Below, one piece after another: positions 17,449 through 26,643 of a stretch of 38,947 bases of DNA. Positions within the stretch are counted from its first letter, which is position 1. Every line of letters begins with the position of its first letter. Under the pieces are notes generated by a model. The model did not search any database and was not told where the DNA came from. It saw nothing but the letters and a program-made list of their open reading frames with translations. The position numbers were made by a program, and so were the translations under genes. Source of the stretch: Flavobacteriaceae bacterium (GTDB taxonomy: Bacteria; Bacteroidota; Bacteroidia; Flavobacteriales; Flavobacteriaceae). The stretch covers positions 1 to 38,947 of the forward strand of contig JAPKAF010000008.1 of the NCBI GenBank assembly GCA_028825365.1. Reading direction: 5' to 3'.

Positions 17449-18597
17449 ATGAATTCTGTATACCTAGATAATGCTGCTACTACTCAAATAAGAGATGAAG
17501 TTATTGATAAAATGTTTCAAGTGTCTAAAAACCATTATGGTAACCCTTCATCTACTCATAGTTTTGGTAGAAGTTCTAGAACATTAATTGAATCTTCAAG
17601 AAAAAAAATAGCTGGTCATTTAAATGTTTCTCCATCTGAAATTATTTTCATGTCTGGTGGAACCGAAGCTGATAATTGTATTTTAAGAAGTGCAGTAAGA
17701 GACTTGGGTGTTAAGCATTTAATTTCTAGTAAAATTGAACACCATGCTGTAACACATACATTAGATCAATTAAAAGTAGATTACCCAATTGAAATCTCTT
17801 ATGTTAAATTAGATAACTTTGGAAATATAGACTATGCTGATTTAGAATTAATATTAAAATCCTCACAATCAAAGACTTTAGTTAGCTTAATGCATATAAA
17901 TAATGAAATAGGTAACATTTTAGACATGAGCTTAGTCTCTGATTTGTGTAAAAAATACAATTCTCTATTTCATAGTGACACCGTACAATCTGTAGGGCAC
18001 TATAAATTAGATTTATCTCTTCTAGATATAGATTTCATAGTTGCGAGTGCACATAAATTTCATGGACCTAAAGGAATCGGTTTTGCATATATAAAAAACA
18101 CTAATCCAATAAAACCTTTAATCTTTGGCGGTTCTCAAGAAAAGGGTTGTCGAGCTGGAACTGAAAGCGTACATAATATTGTAGGTATGTCAGAAGCACT
18201 TGATATCTCTATTAACAAAATGGAAAATGAGGTAGATCATATTAAAAAAATTAAATCTTATTTTATTGATCAGTTAAAGAATGTTATTAAAGGGGTAGAG
18301 TTTAATGGTTTAAGTTCCAACTTAAATGATTCTACTTACACTTTAGTCAATGTTAGGTTTCCCATTAGTAAAGAAAAGTCAGCGTTATTTTTGTTTCAAC
18401 TTGATATGAAAGGAATAGCTTGCTCAAAAGGTAGTGCTTGTCAGAGTGGGGCAGATGCAGGTTCTCACGTTTTAAATAATGTCCTTACAGTTGATCAAAA
18501 CAAATTTGTTTCACTAAGATTCTCATTTAGTATTTACAATACTATAGAAGAGATAGATTATGTTATTACTGAACTAAATGAATTAATAAAAGAATAA
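17449..18597 (+). CDS. Cysteine desulfurase (NifS/IscS family)
   Basis: The 382-residue enzyme is a class V PLP aminotransferase-fold protein that removes sulfur from cysteine and hands it on for Fe-S cluster or thio-modified RNA assembly. Visible features are the start VYLDNAATT, His99 in IEHHAV, Asp177 in HSDTVQSVG, PLP Lys203 in AHKFHGPKG, and the catalytic loop with Cys331 in CSKGSACQSG. The extended loop before GAD-SHVL places it in the IscS/NifS group rather than SufS. No iscU, iscA or regulator gene adjoins, so its partner is unknown. It follows rocD and converges with the TonB-dependent receptor gene two bases away. Confidence 0.93.
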   Translation: MNSVYLDNAATTQIRDEVIDKMFQVSKNHYGNPSSTHSFGRSSRTLIESSRKKIAGHLNVSPSEIIFMSGGTEADNCILRSAVRDLGVKHLISSKIEHHAVTHTLDQLKVDYPIEISYVKLDNFGNIDYADLELILKSSQSKTLVSLMHINNEIGNILDMSLVSDLCKKYNSLFHSDTVQSVGHYKLDLSLLDIDFIVASAHKFHGPKGIGFAYIKNTNPIKPLIFGGSQEKGCRAGTESVHNIVGMSEALDISINKMENEVDHIKKIKSYFIDQLKNVIKGVEFNGLSSNLNDSTYTLVNVRFPISKEKSALFLFQLDMKGIACSKGSACQSGADAGSHVLNNVLTVDQNKFVSLRFSFSIYNTIEEIDYVITELNELIKE

Positions 18598-18599
18598 TT

Positions 18600-21062
18600 T
18601 TAGAGTTTTACGTCTATTGTTAAATTTAATATTCTAGGAGTTAAGTAATTTGGTATTGAATATTGTCTTTTTGAATAGATATCTCTAACCCAAGTATTAG
18701 TTATTGAGTTCTGCATATCAAACATATTAAATATTTCTAAACCAATACTAAGCTCAGTGAAGTGCTTTTTCCAGCTTTTTTTGTAAGTTTTATTTTCATT
18801 AATAACTATGTATGATATTCCTAGATCCGCTCTTTTATAATCTGGAAGTCTATTTTGGTAATTATATGCATTAGAATAACTAGGTGCTCCTCCAGGTACT
18901 CCAGAATTATAAACTAAATTTAAATACATTTTTAAATCTGGAATATTAGGTATGTAATCTTGAAAAAGAATTCCAAACTTTAATCTTTGATCAGATGGTC
19001 TAGGAATAAAACCTTGATTATCAATATTTTCTTTCGTATTTAAATATCCGAAACTAAACCATGATTCTGTTCCTTTAATAAACTCACCATTTAGTCTTAT
19101 ATCAAGCCCGTATGCATATGCTTTAGTATTGTTGTTGGCTAAGTATCGAATTCTAACGTTATCAACGGTATAGGCGTTTATATCGCTCATGTCTTTATAA
19201 TAGACTTCTGATGTTAACTTAAATGGTCTATTCCAAAGCTTATAACTGTATTCATTAGATGCAACAATTTGTATTGATTTTTGTGCCTTTACATCATAAT
19301 TTATTTCACCACTATAATCTCTAAGCTCACGATAAAAAGGTGGTTGATAATATACACCACCACTTAATTTAAATATCATATCTTTTTTCCAGTCTGGTTT
19401 AATACCTACTTGAAATCTTGGACTGAATATGAAGTTGGTTTTATTACTGTCAATTGACCATCCATGAACTCTAACTCCAGCATTTGTGTATATTTCAGAG
19501 GAACCTAAGTTGGAATTTTTACTCCATTGAAAATAAGATTGAATTCGATTAGTTTTTGTTTGATTAGTTTTTCTTATATTTTGATATGGTACAATTGGAC
19601 CTTCGTTTGGAGTATAGGGTTGGTCTCCTATAGTTTCAAAAAAAGGAGGGTCAATTGAGTATCCTGTAGAATCGATTACTTCCCACTCTACAATTCTATC
19701 TTTAATATCTTCTCTAGTTAACTTTACAGACCATTCAAAATTATTATCGTTGGTTTTATAATTACCCTTGTGCTCAATGTTGAAAATTAAGGCATTTAAA
19801 TTATTTCTACCATGATTAAGCTGGCTACCAATTCCTTCCGAGAATTCTACATCACCTAAATTTTCATCTCCAATATTATTATTAACCTCTCCAAGCCTGT
19901 ATTTAGCAAGTATATCAAAATATTCTTTTTCACTAGTTTGAAAAGCAGAAGTTATTAAGGATAAATCTAATTTTTCAGAAACCTTAAAATTTAATTTTGC
20001 TGCACTAAAGAGCGTTTGATACTTATCTTTTTCTTGCCCTTCGTAAAAAACAATTAATGCAGTAGGATCATCTAGAGTTCCAAAGTTTGTTTGTCTACTT
20101 TTCGGCTTGTAATTGTAGTTGTTAATTGATAGATATGTTAAGAAATTTAAACTTAATTTATCTGTAAAGTTAGAAGTCAAAAAACTTTGAATATCAATAA
20201 ACTTAGGATTATAATTTGTTGCTGTTTCTTTAGAATTTACAAGCATACTATTATCTCTATACCTAACTCCTAAGATATTTGAAGTTTTAGTATTTTTTGA
20301 AATATTTTCTAAAGTAAGATTACCACCTAATAAATTTAAAGTTCCTGAAACTTTATTTATCTGAGGGTTTTTATACTCAATATCTAAAACGGAAGATAGT
20401 TTATCTCCATATTTTGACTGAAACCCTCCAGCTGAAAAATTTATATTTTTAATTAGATTAGAGTTAACAAAACTTAATCCTTCTTGTTGTCCTGATCTAA
20501 CTAAAAAAGGTCTGTATATCTCAATACCATTAACATAAACTAAGTTTTCATCAAAGTTCCCTCCTCTAACGGAGTATTGAGTGCTTAACTCATTAGAAAT
20601 ATTAACTCCAGGCATAGTTTTTAATAAATTTTCAACTCCTGGCTGAGCACCTTTAATTGTTCTAATAATCTGCGGGTCTATATTAACTATACTTTTAAGT
20701 TTTTTTCTTTGATTTGAGTTTAGTATAATTTCTTCAATCTGTTCAATGTTTACATCCATTACAGGATAAAACTCATACACTTCATTTACTTTTAAGTTAA
20801 TCTTGTAAGAGATATTTTTGTGATTTACATGAGAATAAATAATATTAACATCTTCAAGAGCATCAATTTCAATAGAGTAAAAACCATTAATATTTGTAGT
20901 AACACCATTTTTTAATTCTTTAGAAGTTGATGTTATATTGACATTTTCAATTGGATTATTATTAATGTCTAAAACTATTCCCTTTATATAACTCTTTTGA
21001 GAAAGGCATACTAGTGGCAATAAAAATATTATTAGTGAGATATATACTTTATTTCTTAACAT
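18600..21062 (-). CDS. TonB-dependent receptor with carboxypeptidase-like N-domain
   Basis: This 820-residue outer-membrane protein has a signal peptide (IIFLLPLVCLSQ), a carboxypeptidase regulatory-like domain (about residues 25-110, with GIVLDINNNPIENVNI and a NGFYSIEI turn), a plug domain (about 120-230, with GVENLLKTMPGVNIS, YSVRGGNFDENLVYVNG and YGDKLSSVLDI) and a 22-strand barrel ending in a short hydrophobic strand. This is the usual Bacteroidota layout. There is no SusD-like lipoprotein beside it, so it is probably not a polysaccharide system. The M23 peptidase gene lies three bases upstream on the same strand, indicating co-transcription. The transported ligand cannot be inferred. 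Confidence 0.92.
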   Translation of the reverse strand: MLRNKVYISLIIFLLPLVCLSQKSYIKGIVLDINNNPIENVNITSTSKELKNGVTTNINGFYSIEIDALEDVNIIYSHVNHKNISYKINLKVNEVYEFYPVMDVNIEQIEEIILNSNQRKKLKSIVNIDPQIIRTIKGAQPGVENLLKTMPGVNISNELSTQYSVRGGNFDENLVYVNGIEIYRPFLVRSGQQEGLSFVNSNLIKNINFSAGGFQSKYGDKLSSVLDIEYKNPQINKVSGTLNLLGGNLTLENISKNTKTSNILGVRYRDNSMLVNSKETATNYNPKFIDIQSFLTSNFTDKLSLNFLTYLSINNYNYKPKSRQTNFGTLDDPTALIVFYEGQEKDKYQTLFSAAKLNFKVSEKLDLSLITSAFQTSEKEYFDILAKYRLGEVNNNIGDENLGDVEFSEGIGSQLNHGRNNLNALIFNIEHKGNYKTNDNNFEWSVKLTREDIKDRIVEWEVIDSTGYSIDPPFFETIGDQPYTPNEGPIVPYQNIRKTNQTKTNRIQSYFQWSKNSNLGSSEIYTNAGVRVHGWSIDSNKTNFIFSPRFQVGIKPDWKKDMIFKLSGGVYYQPPFYRELRDYSGEINYDVKAQKSIQIVASNEYSYKLWNRPFKLTSEVYYKDMSDINAYTVDNVRIRYLANNNTKAYAYGLDIRLNGEFIKGTESWFSFGYLNTKENIDNQGFIPRPSDQRLKFGILFQDYIPNIPDLKMYLNLVYNSGVPGGAPSYSNAYNYQNRLPDYKRADLGISYIVINENKTYKKSWKKHFTELSIGLEIFNMFDMQNSITNTWVRDIYSKRQYSIPNYLTPRILNLTIDVKL

Positions 21063-21065
21063 GAA

Positions 21066-22742
21066 TTAGTTTTTTTTTCTATAAAAAACAGTTTCATAAA
21101 TAGAAGTATTTCCAACATTGTCAGAAACTTCAAGATTAAAAATATTTTTAGTCATATTAGATATGTTATCATCAAAATTATAACGAATAACCCCGTTTTT
21201 ATTAAATGGCTCCATTAAAATCCATTTACCATTTATGGTTGCTCTGTAATTTTTGATACCGGTTTGTTTATCTTTTATTTGAATTTTTAAGTAGTTTAGC
21301 CCACTTATCCAATCATTCTTATTGAATCCTAACGGAGTTATCGTAGGATTAATTGTGTCTCTTGCCAAGATATAAGTCCCAAGACTCTTTGTATAAGCTA
21401 GAATAGAATCTCCCTTAACATTTGATGAGACAAAACTGGTTTTATTAGATTTTTCAATTAGCTTTCCTATATATGAGTTATTGAAAGCAGTTTTTTTGAA
21501 TTTCACTCTCAATGATTTGATTAAAGGAATTGTATCGCTGTTTATAGTTAGAGTATCGATTTTACTATCTATTTTAAGAAAAAGACTAGAATAAAAAGTT
21601 TCTTTATCAATTGAAATTGAAGAGTTGTTTTTAGAGATAAAATATTTCTTATTTTTATTAATAAACTTTTTATTAATTTCTCCTAATTTAACTACTTCGA
21701 TATCTAAATTTTTAGTTTTAGATTCTTCTTCTTTTATTGGAATAATAATTTCAGATAAATTATTATTAAAATCAACTAGTTCTATTCTATATATATAGCT
21801 GCTATCTTTTTTAAGCTCAAGAATCCCTTTGTTCAATTGTTTTTTAAATACAGATAGCGGATTATTTTCTTGAATAAATAACTTTATAAATCTCTTTTTA
21901 TTTTTTTTAAATTCAGAATAATCGATTAATCTATTTATGTGTTTTGTTTCATCAAATGAAAATTTATTAAAAGCTACTTCTAAAATAGTATCCAGGTTTG
22001 TAAAAGCATTAAGGCTATATACTCCATTTTTATTATTTGCTAGATCTTGTCGATCAAATGCTTGAACTCCAAAACCTATATCTCCAGTATCATAAACAGT
22101 GTCTGTAATATATTTATTGTTACTTAATTTGTAAAAAGATAGATTTCTAGAGGACTGAATTTCGCTATTTTTATGCAGTTTATACAATTTTAAACCTTTA
22201 AGATTTGGTGCTTTTGTATCCGTAACATTAATCCCGTAATCTAAAGGATTTAATGGCTTTTGGTTAATGTCTCTTATTTCAAAATGAAGATGTGGACCGC
22301 TAGAACCTCCGGTATTACCAGAATAGGCGATGATTTCATTGTTTGAAATATTTATTTCATTAACTGCAGGAAAAAACTCAATTTCATAATTCTCTTTTTT
22401 GTATTGTATTTTTTTTACTATACTATCGATCTTAAATGAAAACTTTTGTAAGTGTGCATAGACTGAAGTAGTGCCATCAAGGTGTTTAATATAAATAGCT
22501 TTTCCATACCCTCCTCTTGATATCTTAATCCTACTAACAAAACCTTTATTTACAGCAAAAACTTTAGCGCCTTCTTTACCTTTTGTTTTAATATCTAAAC
22601 CTGAATGGAAATGATTTGATCTTAATTCGCCAAAAGTTCCGGACAAAACAGATTCAAAACCAAGAGGATTATTATTGATTTTTTGTGAGTAAACACATGT
22701 GCTTGCTAATAAAAAAAATAGATAAAAAAATGAATTTTTCAT
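21066..22742 (-). CDS. Periplasmic M23 family peptidase
   Basis: The 558-residue protein has a signal peptide (LFFLLASTCVYSQ) and an N-terminal M23 (LytM-like) domain. Zinc and catalytic residues are all present: His46 and Asp50 in HFHSGLD, His97 in YAHLQ, and His151 and His153 in GPHLHFEI. It should therefore be an active peptidoglycan endopeptidase rather than a degenerate activator. The long region after residue 170 is beta-rich and contains immunoglobulin-like segments (for example KIQIKDKQTGIKNYRATINGKW), an arrangement I have seen as typical of Flavobacteriia M23 proteins. It is the first gene of a two-gene unit with the TonB-dependent receptor and diverges from the zapA operon, so a link to cell-wall growth or division is plausible but unproven. 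Confidence 0.92.
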   Translation of the reverse strand: MKNSFFYLFFLLASTCVYSQKINNNPLGFESVLSGTFGELRSNHFHSGLDIKTKGKEGAKVFAVNKGFVSRIKISRGGYGKAIYIKHLDGTTSVYAHLQKFSFKIDSIVKKIQYKKENYEIEFFPAVNEINISNNEIIAYSGNTGGSSGPHLHFEIRDINQKPLNPLDYGINVTDTKAPNLKGLKLYKLHKNSEIQSSRNLSFYKLSNNKYITDTVYDTGDIGFGVQAFDRQDLANNKNGVYSLNAFTNLDTILEVAFNKFSFDETKHINRLIDYSEFKKNKKRFIKLFIQENNPLSVFKKQLNKGILELKKDSSYIYRIELVDFNNNLSEIIIPIKEEESKTKNLDIEVVKLGEINKKFINKNKKYFISKNNSSISIDKETFYSSLFLKIDSKIDTLTINSDTIPLIKSLRVKFKKTAFNNSYIGKLIEKSNKTSFVSSNVKGDSILAYTKSLGTYILARDTINPTITPLGFNKNDWISGLNYLKIQIKDKQTGIKNYRATINGKWILMEPFNKNGVIRYNFDDNISNMTKNIFNLEVSDNVGNTSIYETVFYRKKN

Positions 22743-22830
22743 AATATAATTGAAATGTAAAAATATTATAATTTAAGTAACTTCTTAACATATTTTTTAT
22801 AAAAAGAAGTGTTAGTTCTAATATCTATGT

Positions 22831-22838
22831 TAACTTTG
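22831..22838 (+). promoter_or_regulatory. Likely -7 promoter element of the zapA operon
   Basis: TAACTTTG matches TAnnTTTG and ends 25 bases before the first ATG, predicting a leader under 20 bases. The upstream half of the gap holds an imperfect inverted repeat (ACTTCTT ... AAGAAGT). No clear -33 TTG is seen. Confidence 0.45.
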
Positions 22839-22863
22839 TTACAATAGTATTTTTAATTATAGG

Positions 22864-23154
22864 ATGCAAGATTTAGATAATATAGTTGAATCATTAGAAA
22901 AGAACATTAGAAGATCTTTAGATAAGATATCAAACCTTCAGATTAAGAACAATGAACTTCAAGATGAATTAGCATTACTTAAAAATCAAGATGCTGCAAA
23001 ATCTAATTTAATTGATTTATGTGAAGAAAAATATAAATCACTTAAAATTGCTAATACTATTTCAGGTAGTAATAATAGTACAAAAGATACAAAACTAGAA
23101 ATAAATTCATTGATTAGAGAAATTGATTATTGCATATCTCAGTTAACGGAATAA
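22864..23154 (+). CDS. Coiled-coil protein upstream of zapA
   Basis: A 96-residue, hydrophilic protein dominated by heptad-like repeats in its first 60 residues (IVESLEKNIRRSLDKISNLQIKNNELQDELALL), so a dimeric coiled coil is expected. The tail contains a Ser/Asn-rich linker and a second helix ending in REIDYCISQLTE. There is no signal peptide or membrane segment. It sits 13 bases before zapA and is almost certainly co-transcribed. I do not recognise a named family. By size, coiled-coil nature and context it resembles ZapB-like divisome proteins, but direct sequence kinship cannot be claimed. Confidence 0.8.
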   Translation: MQDLDNIVESLEKNIRRSLDKISNLQIKNNELQDELALLKNQDAAKSNLIDLCEEKYKSLKIANTISGSNNSTKDTKLEINSLIREIDYCISQLTE

Positions 23155-23167
23155 ACTTAGTTTCTAA

Positions 23168-23455
23168 ATGGAAAAGTTAAAAATAAAATTATCTATTGCT
23201 AATAGAATTTATCCACTTACTATAGATCCTTCTCAAGAGGAAGGTCTAAGGAAAGCTGCGTTAGACATTAACAATATGATAAAACAATTAGAACAAAGTT
23301 ACTCAGTTAATGATAAGCAAGATGTTTTAGCTATGTGTGCTTTACAATTTGCATCAAAAACGAAACAAAGGTCAATTGACAATAGTAATTCAAATAAATC
23401 TTTTGAAATAAAATTAAAAGAGTTGAATGAATTAATTAGTGAGACTATTTCTTGA
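23168..23455 (+). CDS. zapA: Cell division protein ZapA
   Basis: ZapA binds FtsZ polymers and helps bundle them in the Z-ring. The 95-residue length fits. The N-terminal domain shows the family pattern KLKIKLSIANRIYPLTIDPSQEEGLRKAALDINNMI, and the helical tail contains DKQDVLAMCALQFA, the dimer and tetramer-forming coiled coil. It follows the coiled-coil gene by 13 bases and is followed by the 6S-like RNA and ribonuclease Y gene, an order that echoes the zapA-ssrS neighbourhood of enterobacteria. Confidence 0.92.
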   Translation: MEKLKIKLSIANRIYPLTIDPSQEEGLRKAALDINNMIKQLEQSYSVNDKQDVLAMCALQFASKTKQRSIDNSNSNKSFEIKLKELNELISETIS

Positions 23456-23469
23456 TTTTTTATAATATT

Positions 23470-23637
23470 AAAACTACCTACTTTAGTTTTTTTGATAAAC
23501 TCAACGCTTATTCTTTTAAAAAAGGTGAGTTTAAGTTGTAAAATTGTGCTGACTAGATCAGATCTTTGATCAACTTATTAGCCTTAAACTTGATTTAAAG
23601 GAGTTTATACAAAACCATAGCTATTGTAGGTATTTTT
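23470..23637 (+). ncRNA. ssrS: 6S-like regulatory RNA (Flavobacteriia type)
   Basis: The roughly 170-base gap between zapA and rny folds into a long interrupted hairpin, the hallmark of 6S RNA, which mimics an open promoter and sequesters RNA polymerase. Pairings that I can read are TACCTAC (23475-23481) with GTAGGTA (23626-23632), ATAAACTC (23495-23502) with GAGTTTAT (23601-23608), AGTTTAAG (23528-23535) with CTTAAACT (23583-23590), GCTGA (23548-23552) with TTAGC (23578-23582), and a terminal stem GATCA/TGATC with a six-base loop. An asymmetric bubble of about 25 bases on the 5' side separates the second and third helices. A U-rich run follows the outer stem. A 6S family specific to Flavobacteriia is known and lies in this context. 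Exact ends are approximate. Confidence 0.78.
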
Positions 23638-23655
23638 ATTTAATAATTAAACGTT

Positions 23656-25227
23656 ATGGAATTTACAACAACAACGATAATATTTTTAATTTGTGGGATC
23701 TTAGTAGGTTTTGTAATTGCGAAAATATTTGAAAAATCTAATGCAACTAAAATAATAAAAGATGCAAATTCAGAAGCTTCAATTATTTTAAAATCTGCTA
23801 ATCAAGAAGGTGAGTCTTTGAAAAAAGATAAAATGTTACAGGCAAAAGAAAGATTTATTGAACTTAAATCAGAACATGAGAAAGTAATATATTCAAGAGA
23901 AGATAAAATGAAGTCTCTAGAACGTATGGTTAATGAAAAAGATGCTAAAGCATCAAAATTATTAAAAACTCAATCTGATATAAATTTAGATCTAGAGTCA
24001 AAATCTAATGATTTTGATAAAAAACTAGCTAGCCTTGATAAGAAAAAAAGTGAGTTAGATAAAAATAGAATTAATCAAATAAAACAATTAGAAGTTATTT
24101 CTGGTCTTTCTGAAGAAGATGCTAAAGAACAGCTTCTAGGTTCTTTAAAAGAGGAAGCTAAAACTGATGCGATGAAATTCATTCAAGACAGAATGGAGGA
24201 AGCTAAAATGACTGTAGAACAAGATGCTAAAAAAATTATTATTAACACGATTCAAAGAATAGGTACTGAAGAATCGATTGATAATTGTGTCTCTGTTTTT
24301 AATATTGAATCTGATGATGTTAAAGGAAGAATTATAGGTAGAGAAGGAAGAAACATTAGAGCATTAGAAGCTGCAACTGGTGTTGAAATTATTGTTGATG
24401 ATACTCCTGAAGCAATCATATTGTCTTGTTTTGATTCTATTAGAAGAGAAATCGCAAGATTATCACTTCATAAACTTGTTACTGATGGTAGAATACATCC
24501 TGCAAGAATTGAAGAAATAGTAAAGAAAACAGAAAAACAAATTGACCAAGAAATTATTGAAATTGGCAAAAGAACTGTTATTGATTTAGGGATTCATGGC
24601 TTGCACCCTGAATTAATTAAAGTGGTAGGAAGAATGAAATACAGATCATCTTACGGTCAAAACTTATTGCAGCACTCCAGGGAAGTATCCAAGCTTTGTG
24701 GCATTATGGCGGCAGAGCTCGGCATTGATGCGAAATTAGCCAAAAGAGCTGGTTTACTGCATGATATAGGTAAAGTTCCATCTTCTGAAAAAGACGCTGA
24801 AACTCCACATGCAATACTAGGAATGCAGTGGGCAGAAAAATTTGGAGAGAAAGAAGAAGTTTGTAATGCGATTGGAGCTCACCACGATGAAATTGAAATG
24901 AAATTCTTATTATCACCAGTAGTTCAAGTTTGTGATGCTATTTCAGGAGCTAGACCTGGTGCAAGAAGACAGGTTTTAGATTCCTACATTGAAAGGTTAA
25001 AAAACTTAGAAGAAATTGCGCTTGATTATAATGGTGTTCAAAAAGCTTATGCCATACAAGCAGGAAGAGAACTTCGTGTTATAGTTGAAAGTGAGAAAGT
25101 AAATGATGAAGTTGCTTCCAAATTATCTTTTGATATTTCTCAAAAGATTCAAACAGATATGACATATCCTGGACAGGTAAAAGTGACTGTTATTAGAGAA
25201 ACTAGAGCGGTTAACATTGCTAAATAA
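23656..25227 (+). CDS. rny: Ribonuclease Y
   Basis: RNase Y is a membrane-anchored endoribonuclease that starts mRNA decay. The 523-residue protein shows every expected part: an N-terminal membrane helix (residues 7-24), a long charged coiled coil (about 30-200), a KH domain with [15 protein letters not shown] at 224-238, and an HD domain with the metal-binding His369-Asp370 in LLHDIGK and further ligands in GAHHDE. The tail [18 protein letters not shown] is conserved. It follows the 6S-like RNA directly, so a processed read-through transcript is possible. It converges with the xerD-like gene. Confidence 0.97.
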   Translation: MEFTTTTIIFLICGILVGFVIAKIFEKSNATKIIKDANSEASIILKSANQEGESLKKDKMLQAKERFIELKSEHEKVIYSREDKMKSLERMVNEKDAKASKLLKTQSDINLDLESKSNDFDKKLASLDKKKSELDKNRINQIKQLEVISGLSEEDAKEQLLGSLKEEAKTDAMKFIQDRMEEAKMTVEQDAKKIIINTIQRIGTEESIDNCVSVFNIESDDVKGRIIGREGRNIRALEAATGVEIIVDDTPEAIILSCFDSIRREIARLSLHKLVTDGRIHPARIEEIVKKTEKQIDQEIIEIGKRTVIDLGIHGLHPELIKVVGRMKYRSSYGQNLLQHSREVSKLCGIMAAELGIDAKLAKRAGLLHDIGKVPSSEKDAETPHAILGMQWAEKFGEKEEVCNAIGAHHDEIEMKFLLSPVVQVCDAISGARPGARRQVLDSYIERLKNLEEIALDYNGVQKAYAIQAGRELRVIVESEKVNDEVASKLSFDISQKIQTDMTYPGQVKVTVIRETRAVNIAK

Positions 25228-25250
25228 TTAATCCACAATATTTCATAACA

Positions 25251-26138
25251 TTAAGCTCTTGGGTGGAATTTATTTAATGCTTCGCTAAGGTACTTGTTAT
25301 CTAAGTGCATGTATATTTCTGTAGTTGTTATGCTTTCGTGTCCTAATAATTGCTGTATCGTCCTTAAATCTGCACCATTTTCCAATAAATGTGTTGCGAA
25401 AGAATGTCTGAAAGTATGAGGTGATATTGATTTGCTGAAGTTTGCTTTTTTCGCTAATTTTTTTATGATAGTGAAAATCATTGCCCTGCTTAAATTTTTA
25501 CCTCTTCTATTTAAAAATACATGATCTTTAAAAGTGTTTATCACTTTGATTTTATTTCTAGAATTATGTAGATAATTGTTAATATTTTGTTTGGTTATAT
25601 TTCCAATTGGTATTAACCTTTGCTTATTACCTTTGCCTGTAACTTTTATAAAATTCTCTTCAAAAAATAAATCAGATATTTTTAAATCCACTAACTCACT
25701 AACTCTTATTCCACAACCATAAAGTAACTCTATAATTGCTAAATTTCTTTCCCCTTGCTCTATGGATAAATCTATTTTAGAAATTAAAAGATCGATTTCT
25801 TCTAAAGAAAGTACATCAGGAAGTTTTCTAGATGTTTTAGGAGATTCAATTAGGTTTAGCGGGTTGTCTTTTATGTATTTTTCGAATATTAAAAATTCAA
25901 AAAAACTTCTTAAACCTGAAATAATCCTTGACTGTGAAGTTGAATTTAGTTCTTTAGAAATATCATGTAAAAACCCCTTAATATCATCTGAGTTTACTTC
26001 TAAAGGATTTTTAGTGTAGTTTATGAATTTTTTAAATTTTGTAATGTCTTCTTTATAACTAGAAATAGAATTAACTGAAAAACCTCTTTCTATCTTTAGA
26101 TAATCGTTAAAATCATTAATTGCATTAGTCCAATTCAT
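25251..26138 (-). CDS. xerD: Tyrosine recombinase XerD/XerC type
   Basis: The 295-residue protein has the SAM-like N-terminal core-binding domain (residues 1-90) and the catalytic domain of phage-integrase-type recombinases. The full catalytic set is present: Arg145 in GIRVSEL, Lys169 in TGKGNKQR, His241 and Arg244 in HTFRHSFATH, His267 in LGHESITTT and nucleophile Tyr276 in EIYMH. Length and lack of extra domains fit a chromosome-dimer-resolving Xer protein rather than a mobile-element integrase, and it diverges from aroQ in the arrangement usual for Flavobacteriia. XerC versus XerD cannot be settled without its paralogue. Confidence 0.92.
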   Translation of the reverse strand: MNWTNAINDFNDYLKIERGFSVNSISSYKEDITKFKKFINYTKNPLEVNSDDIKGFLHDISKELNSTSQSRIISGLRSFFEFLIFEKYIKDNPLNLIESPKTSRKLPDVLSLEEIDLLISKIDLSIEQGERNLAIIELLYGCGIRVSELVDLKISDLFFEENFIKVTGKGNKQRLIPIGNITKQNINNYLHNSRNKIKVINTFKDHVFLNRRGKNLSRAMIFTIIKKLAKKANFSKSISPHTFRHSFATHLLENGADLRTIQQLLGHESITTTEIYMHLDNKYLSEALNKFHPRA

Positions 26139-26220
26139 AGTTACAAGTTAATCAAAACTGATAAAAATAAATACTATTGGTTCTTTTTATTAGTTTAACA
26201 ATTTTCGATACATTTACAAG

Positions 26221-26643
26221 GTGAAAAATATTATTATAATTAATGGACCCAACTTAAATCTTTTAGGCAAAAGACAGCCTGAAATTTATGGGGACATTAA
26301 TTTTGATGACTTTATTGTTGAGCAAAAAGAAAAATTTCCAAGTCTTTCTATTGAATACTTTCAGTCAAATATAGAAGGGGAGATTATTGATAAACTACAT
26401 GAGGTTGGTTTTGATTTTGACGGTATAATATTAAATGCTGCTGCATACACACATACTTCCGTTGGTATTGGAGATGCTGTAGCTTCAATTTCTTCTCCTG
26501 TTATTGAGGTTCATATTTCAAACACATATTCAAGAGAAGAGTTTAGGCATGTGTCTTTTATATCTCCACATGCTAAGGGTGTAGTCCTAGGTTTTGGTTT
26601 GAAAAGTTATGAATTAGCTTTAACTAGTTTTATTAACTTATAG
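26221..26643 (+). CDS. aroQ: Type II 3-dehydroquinate dehydratase
   Basis: AroQ converts 3-dehydroquinate to 3-dehydroshikimate in the shikimate pathway as a dodecamer. Family motifs in this 140-residue protein are INGPNLNLLGKRQPEIYG at the start (with Tyr of the flexible lid), the QSNIEGEIID segment, NAAAYTHTSVGIGDAV, and EVHISNTYSREEFRH with the catalytic His. The start is GTG: it precedes the strand KNIIIINGP directly and no ATG lies nearby. The 3' end overlaps the convergent lpdA gene by six bases. Other aromatic amino acid genes are not present here. Confidence 0.96.
   Translation: MKNIIIINGPNLNLLGKRQPEIYGDINFDDFIVEQKEKFPSLSIEYFQSNIEGEIIDKLHEVGFDFDGIILNAAAYTHTSVGIGDAVASISSPVIEVHISNTYSREEFRHVSFISPHAKGVVLGFGLKSYELALTSFINL

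Noticed and set aside
22780-22821. Inverted repeat ACTTCTT ... AAGAAGT upstream of the zapA operon as a terminator
   Set aside because: It lies between two divergent gene starts, so no transcript should end there, and it lacks a U-tract. It could be an operator but has no further support.
25251-26138. Tyrosine recombinase as sign of a mobile element or integron
   Set aside because: It has Xer length and a core-gene neighbourhood (rny, aroQ), with no direct repeats, attachment site or cargo beside it.
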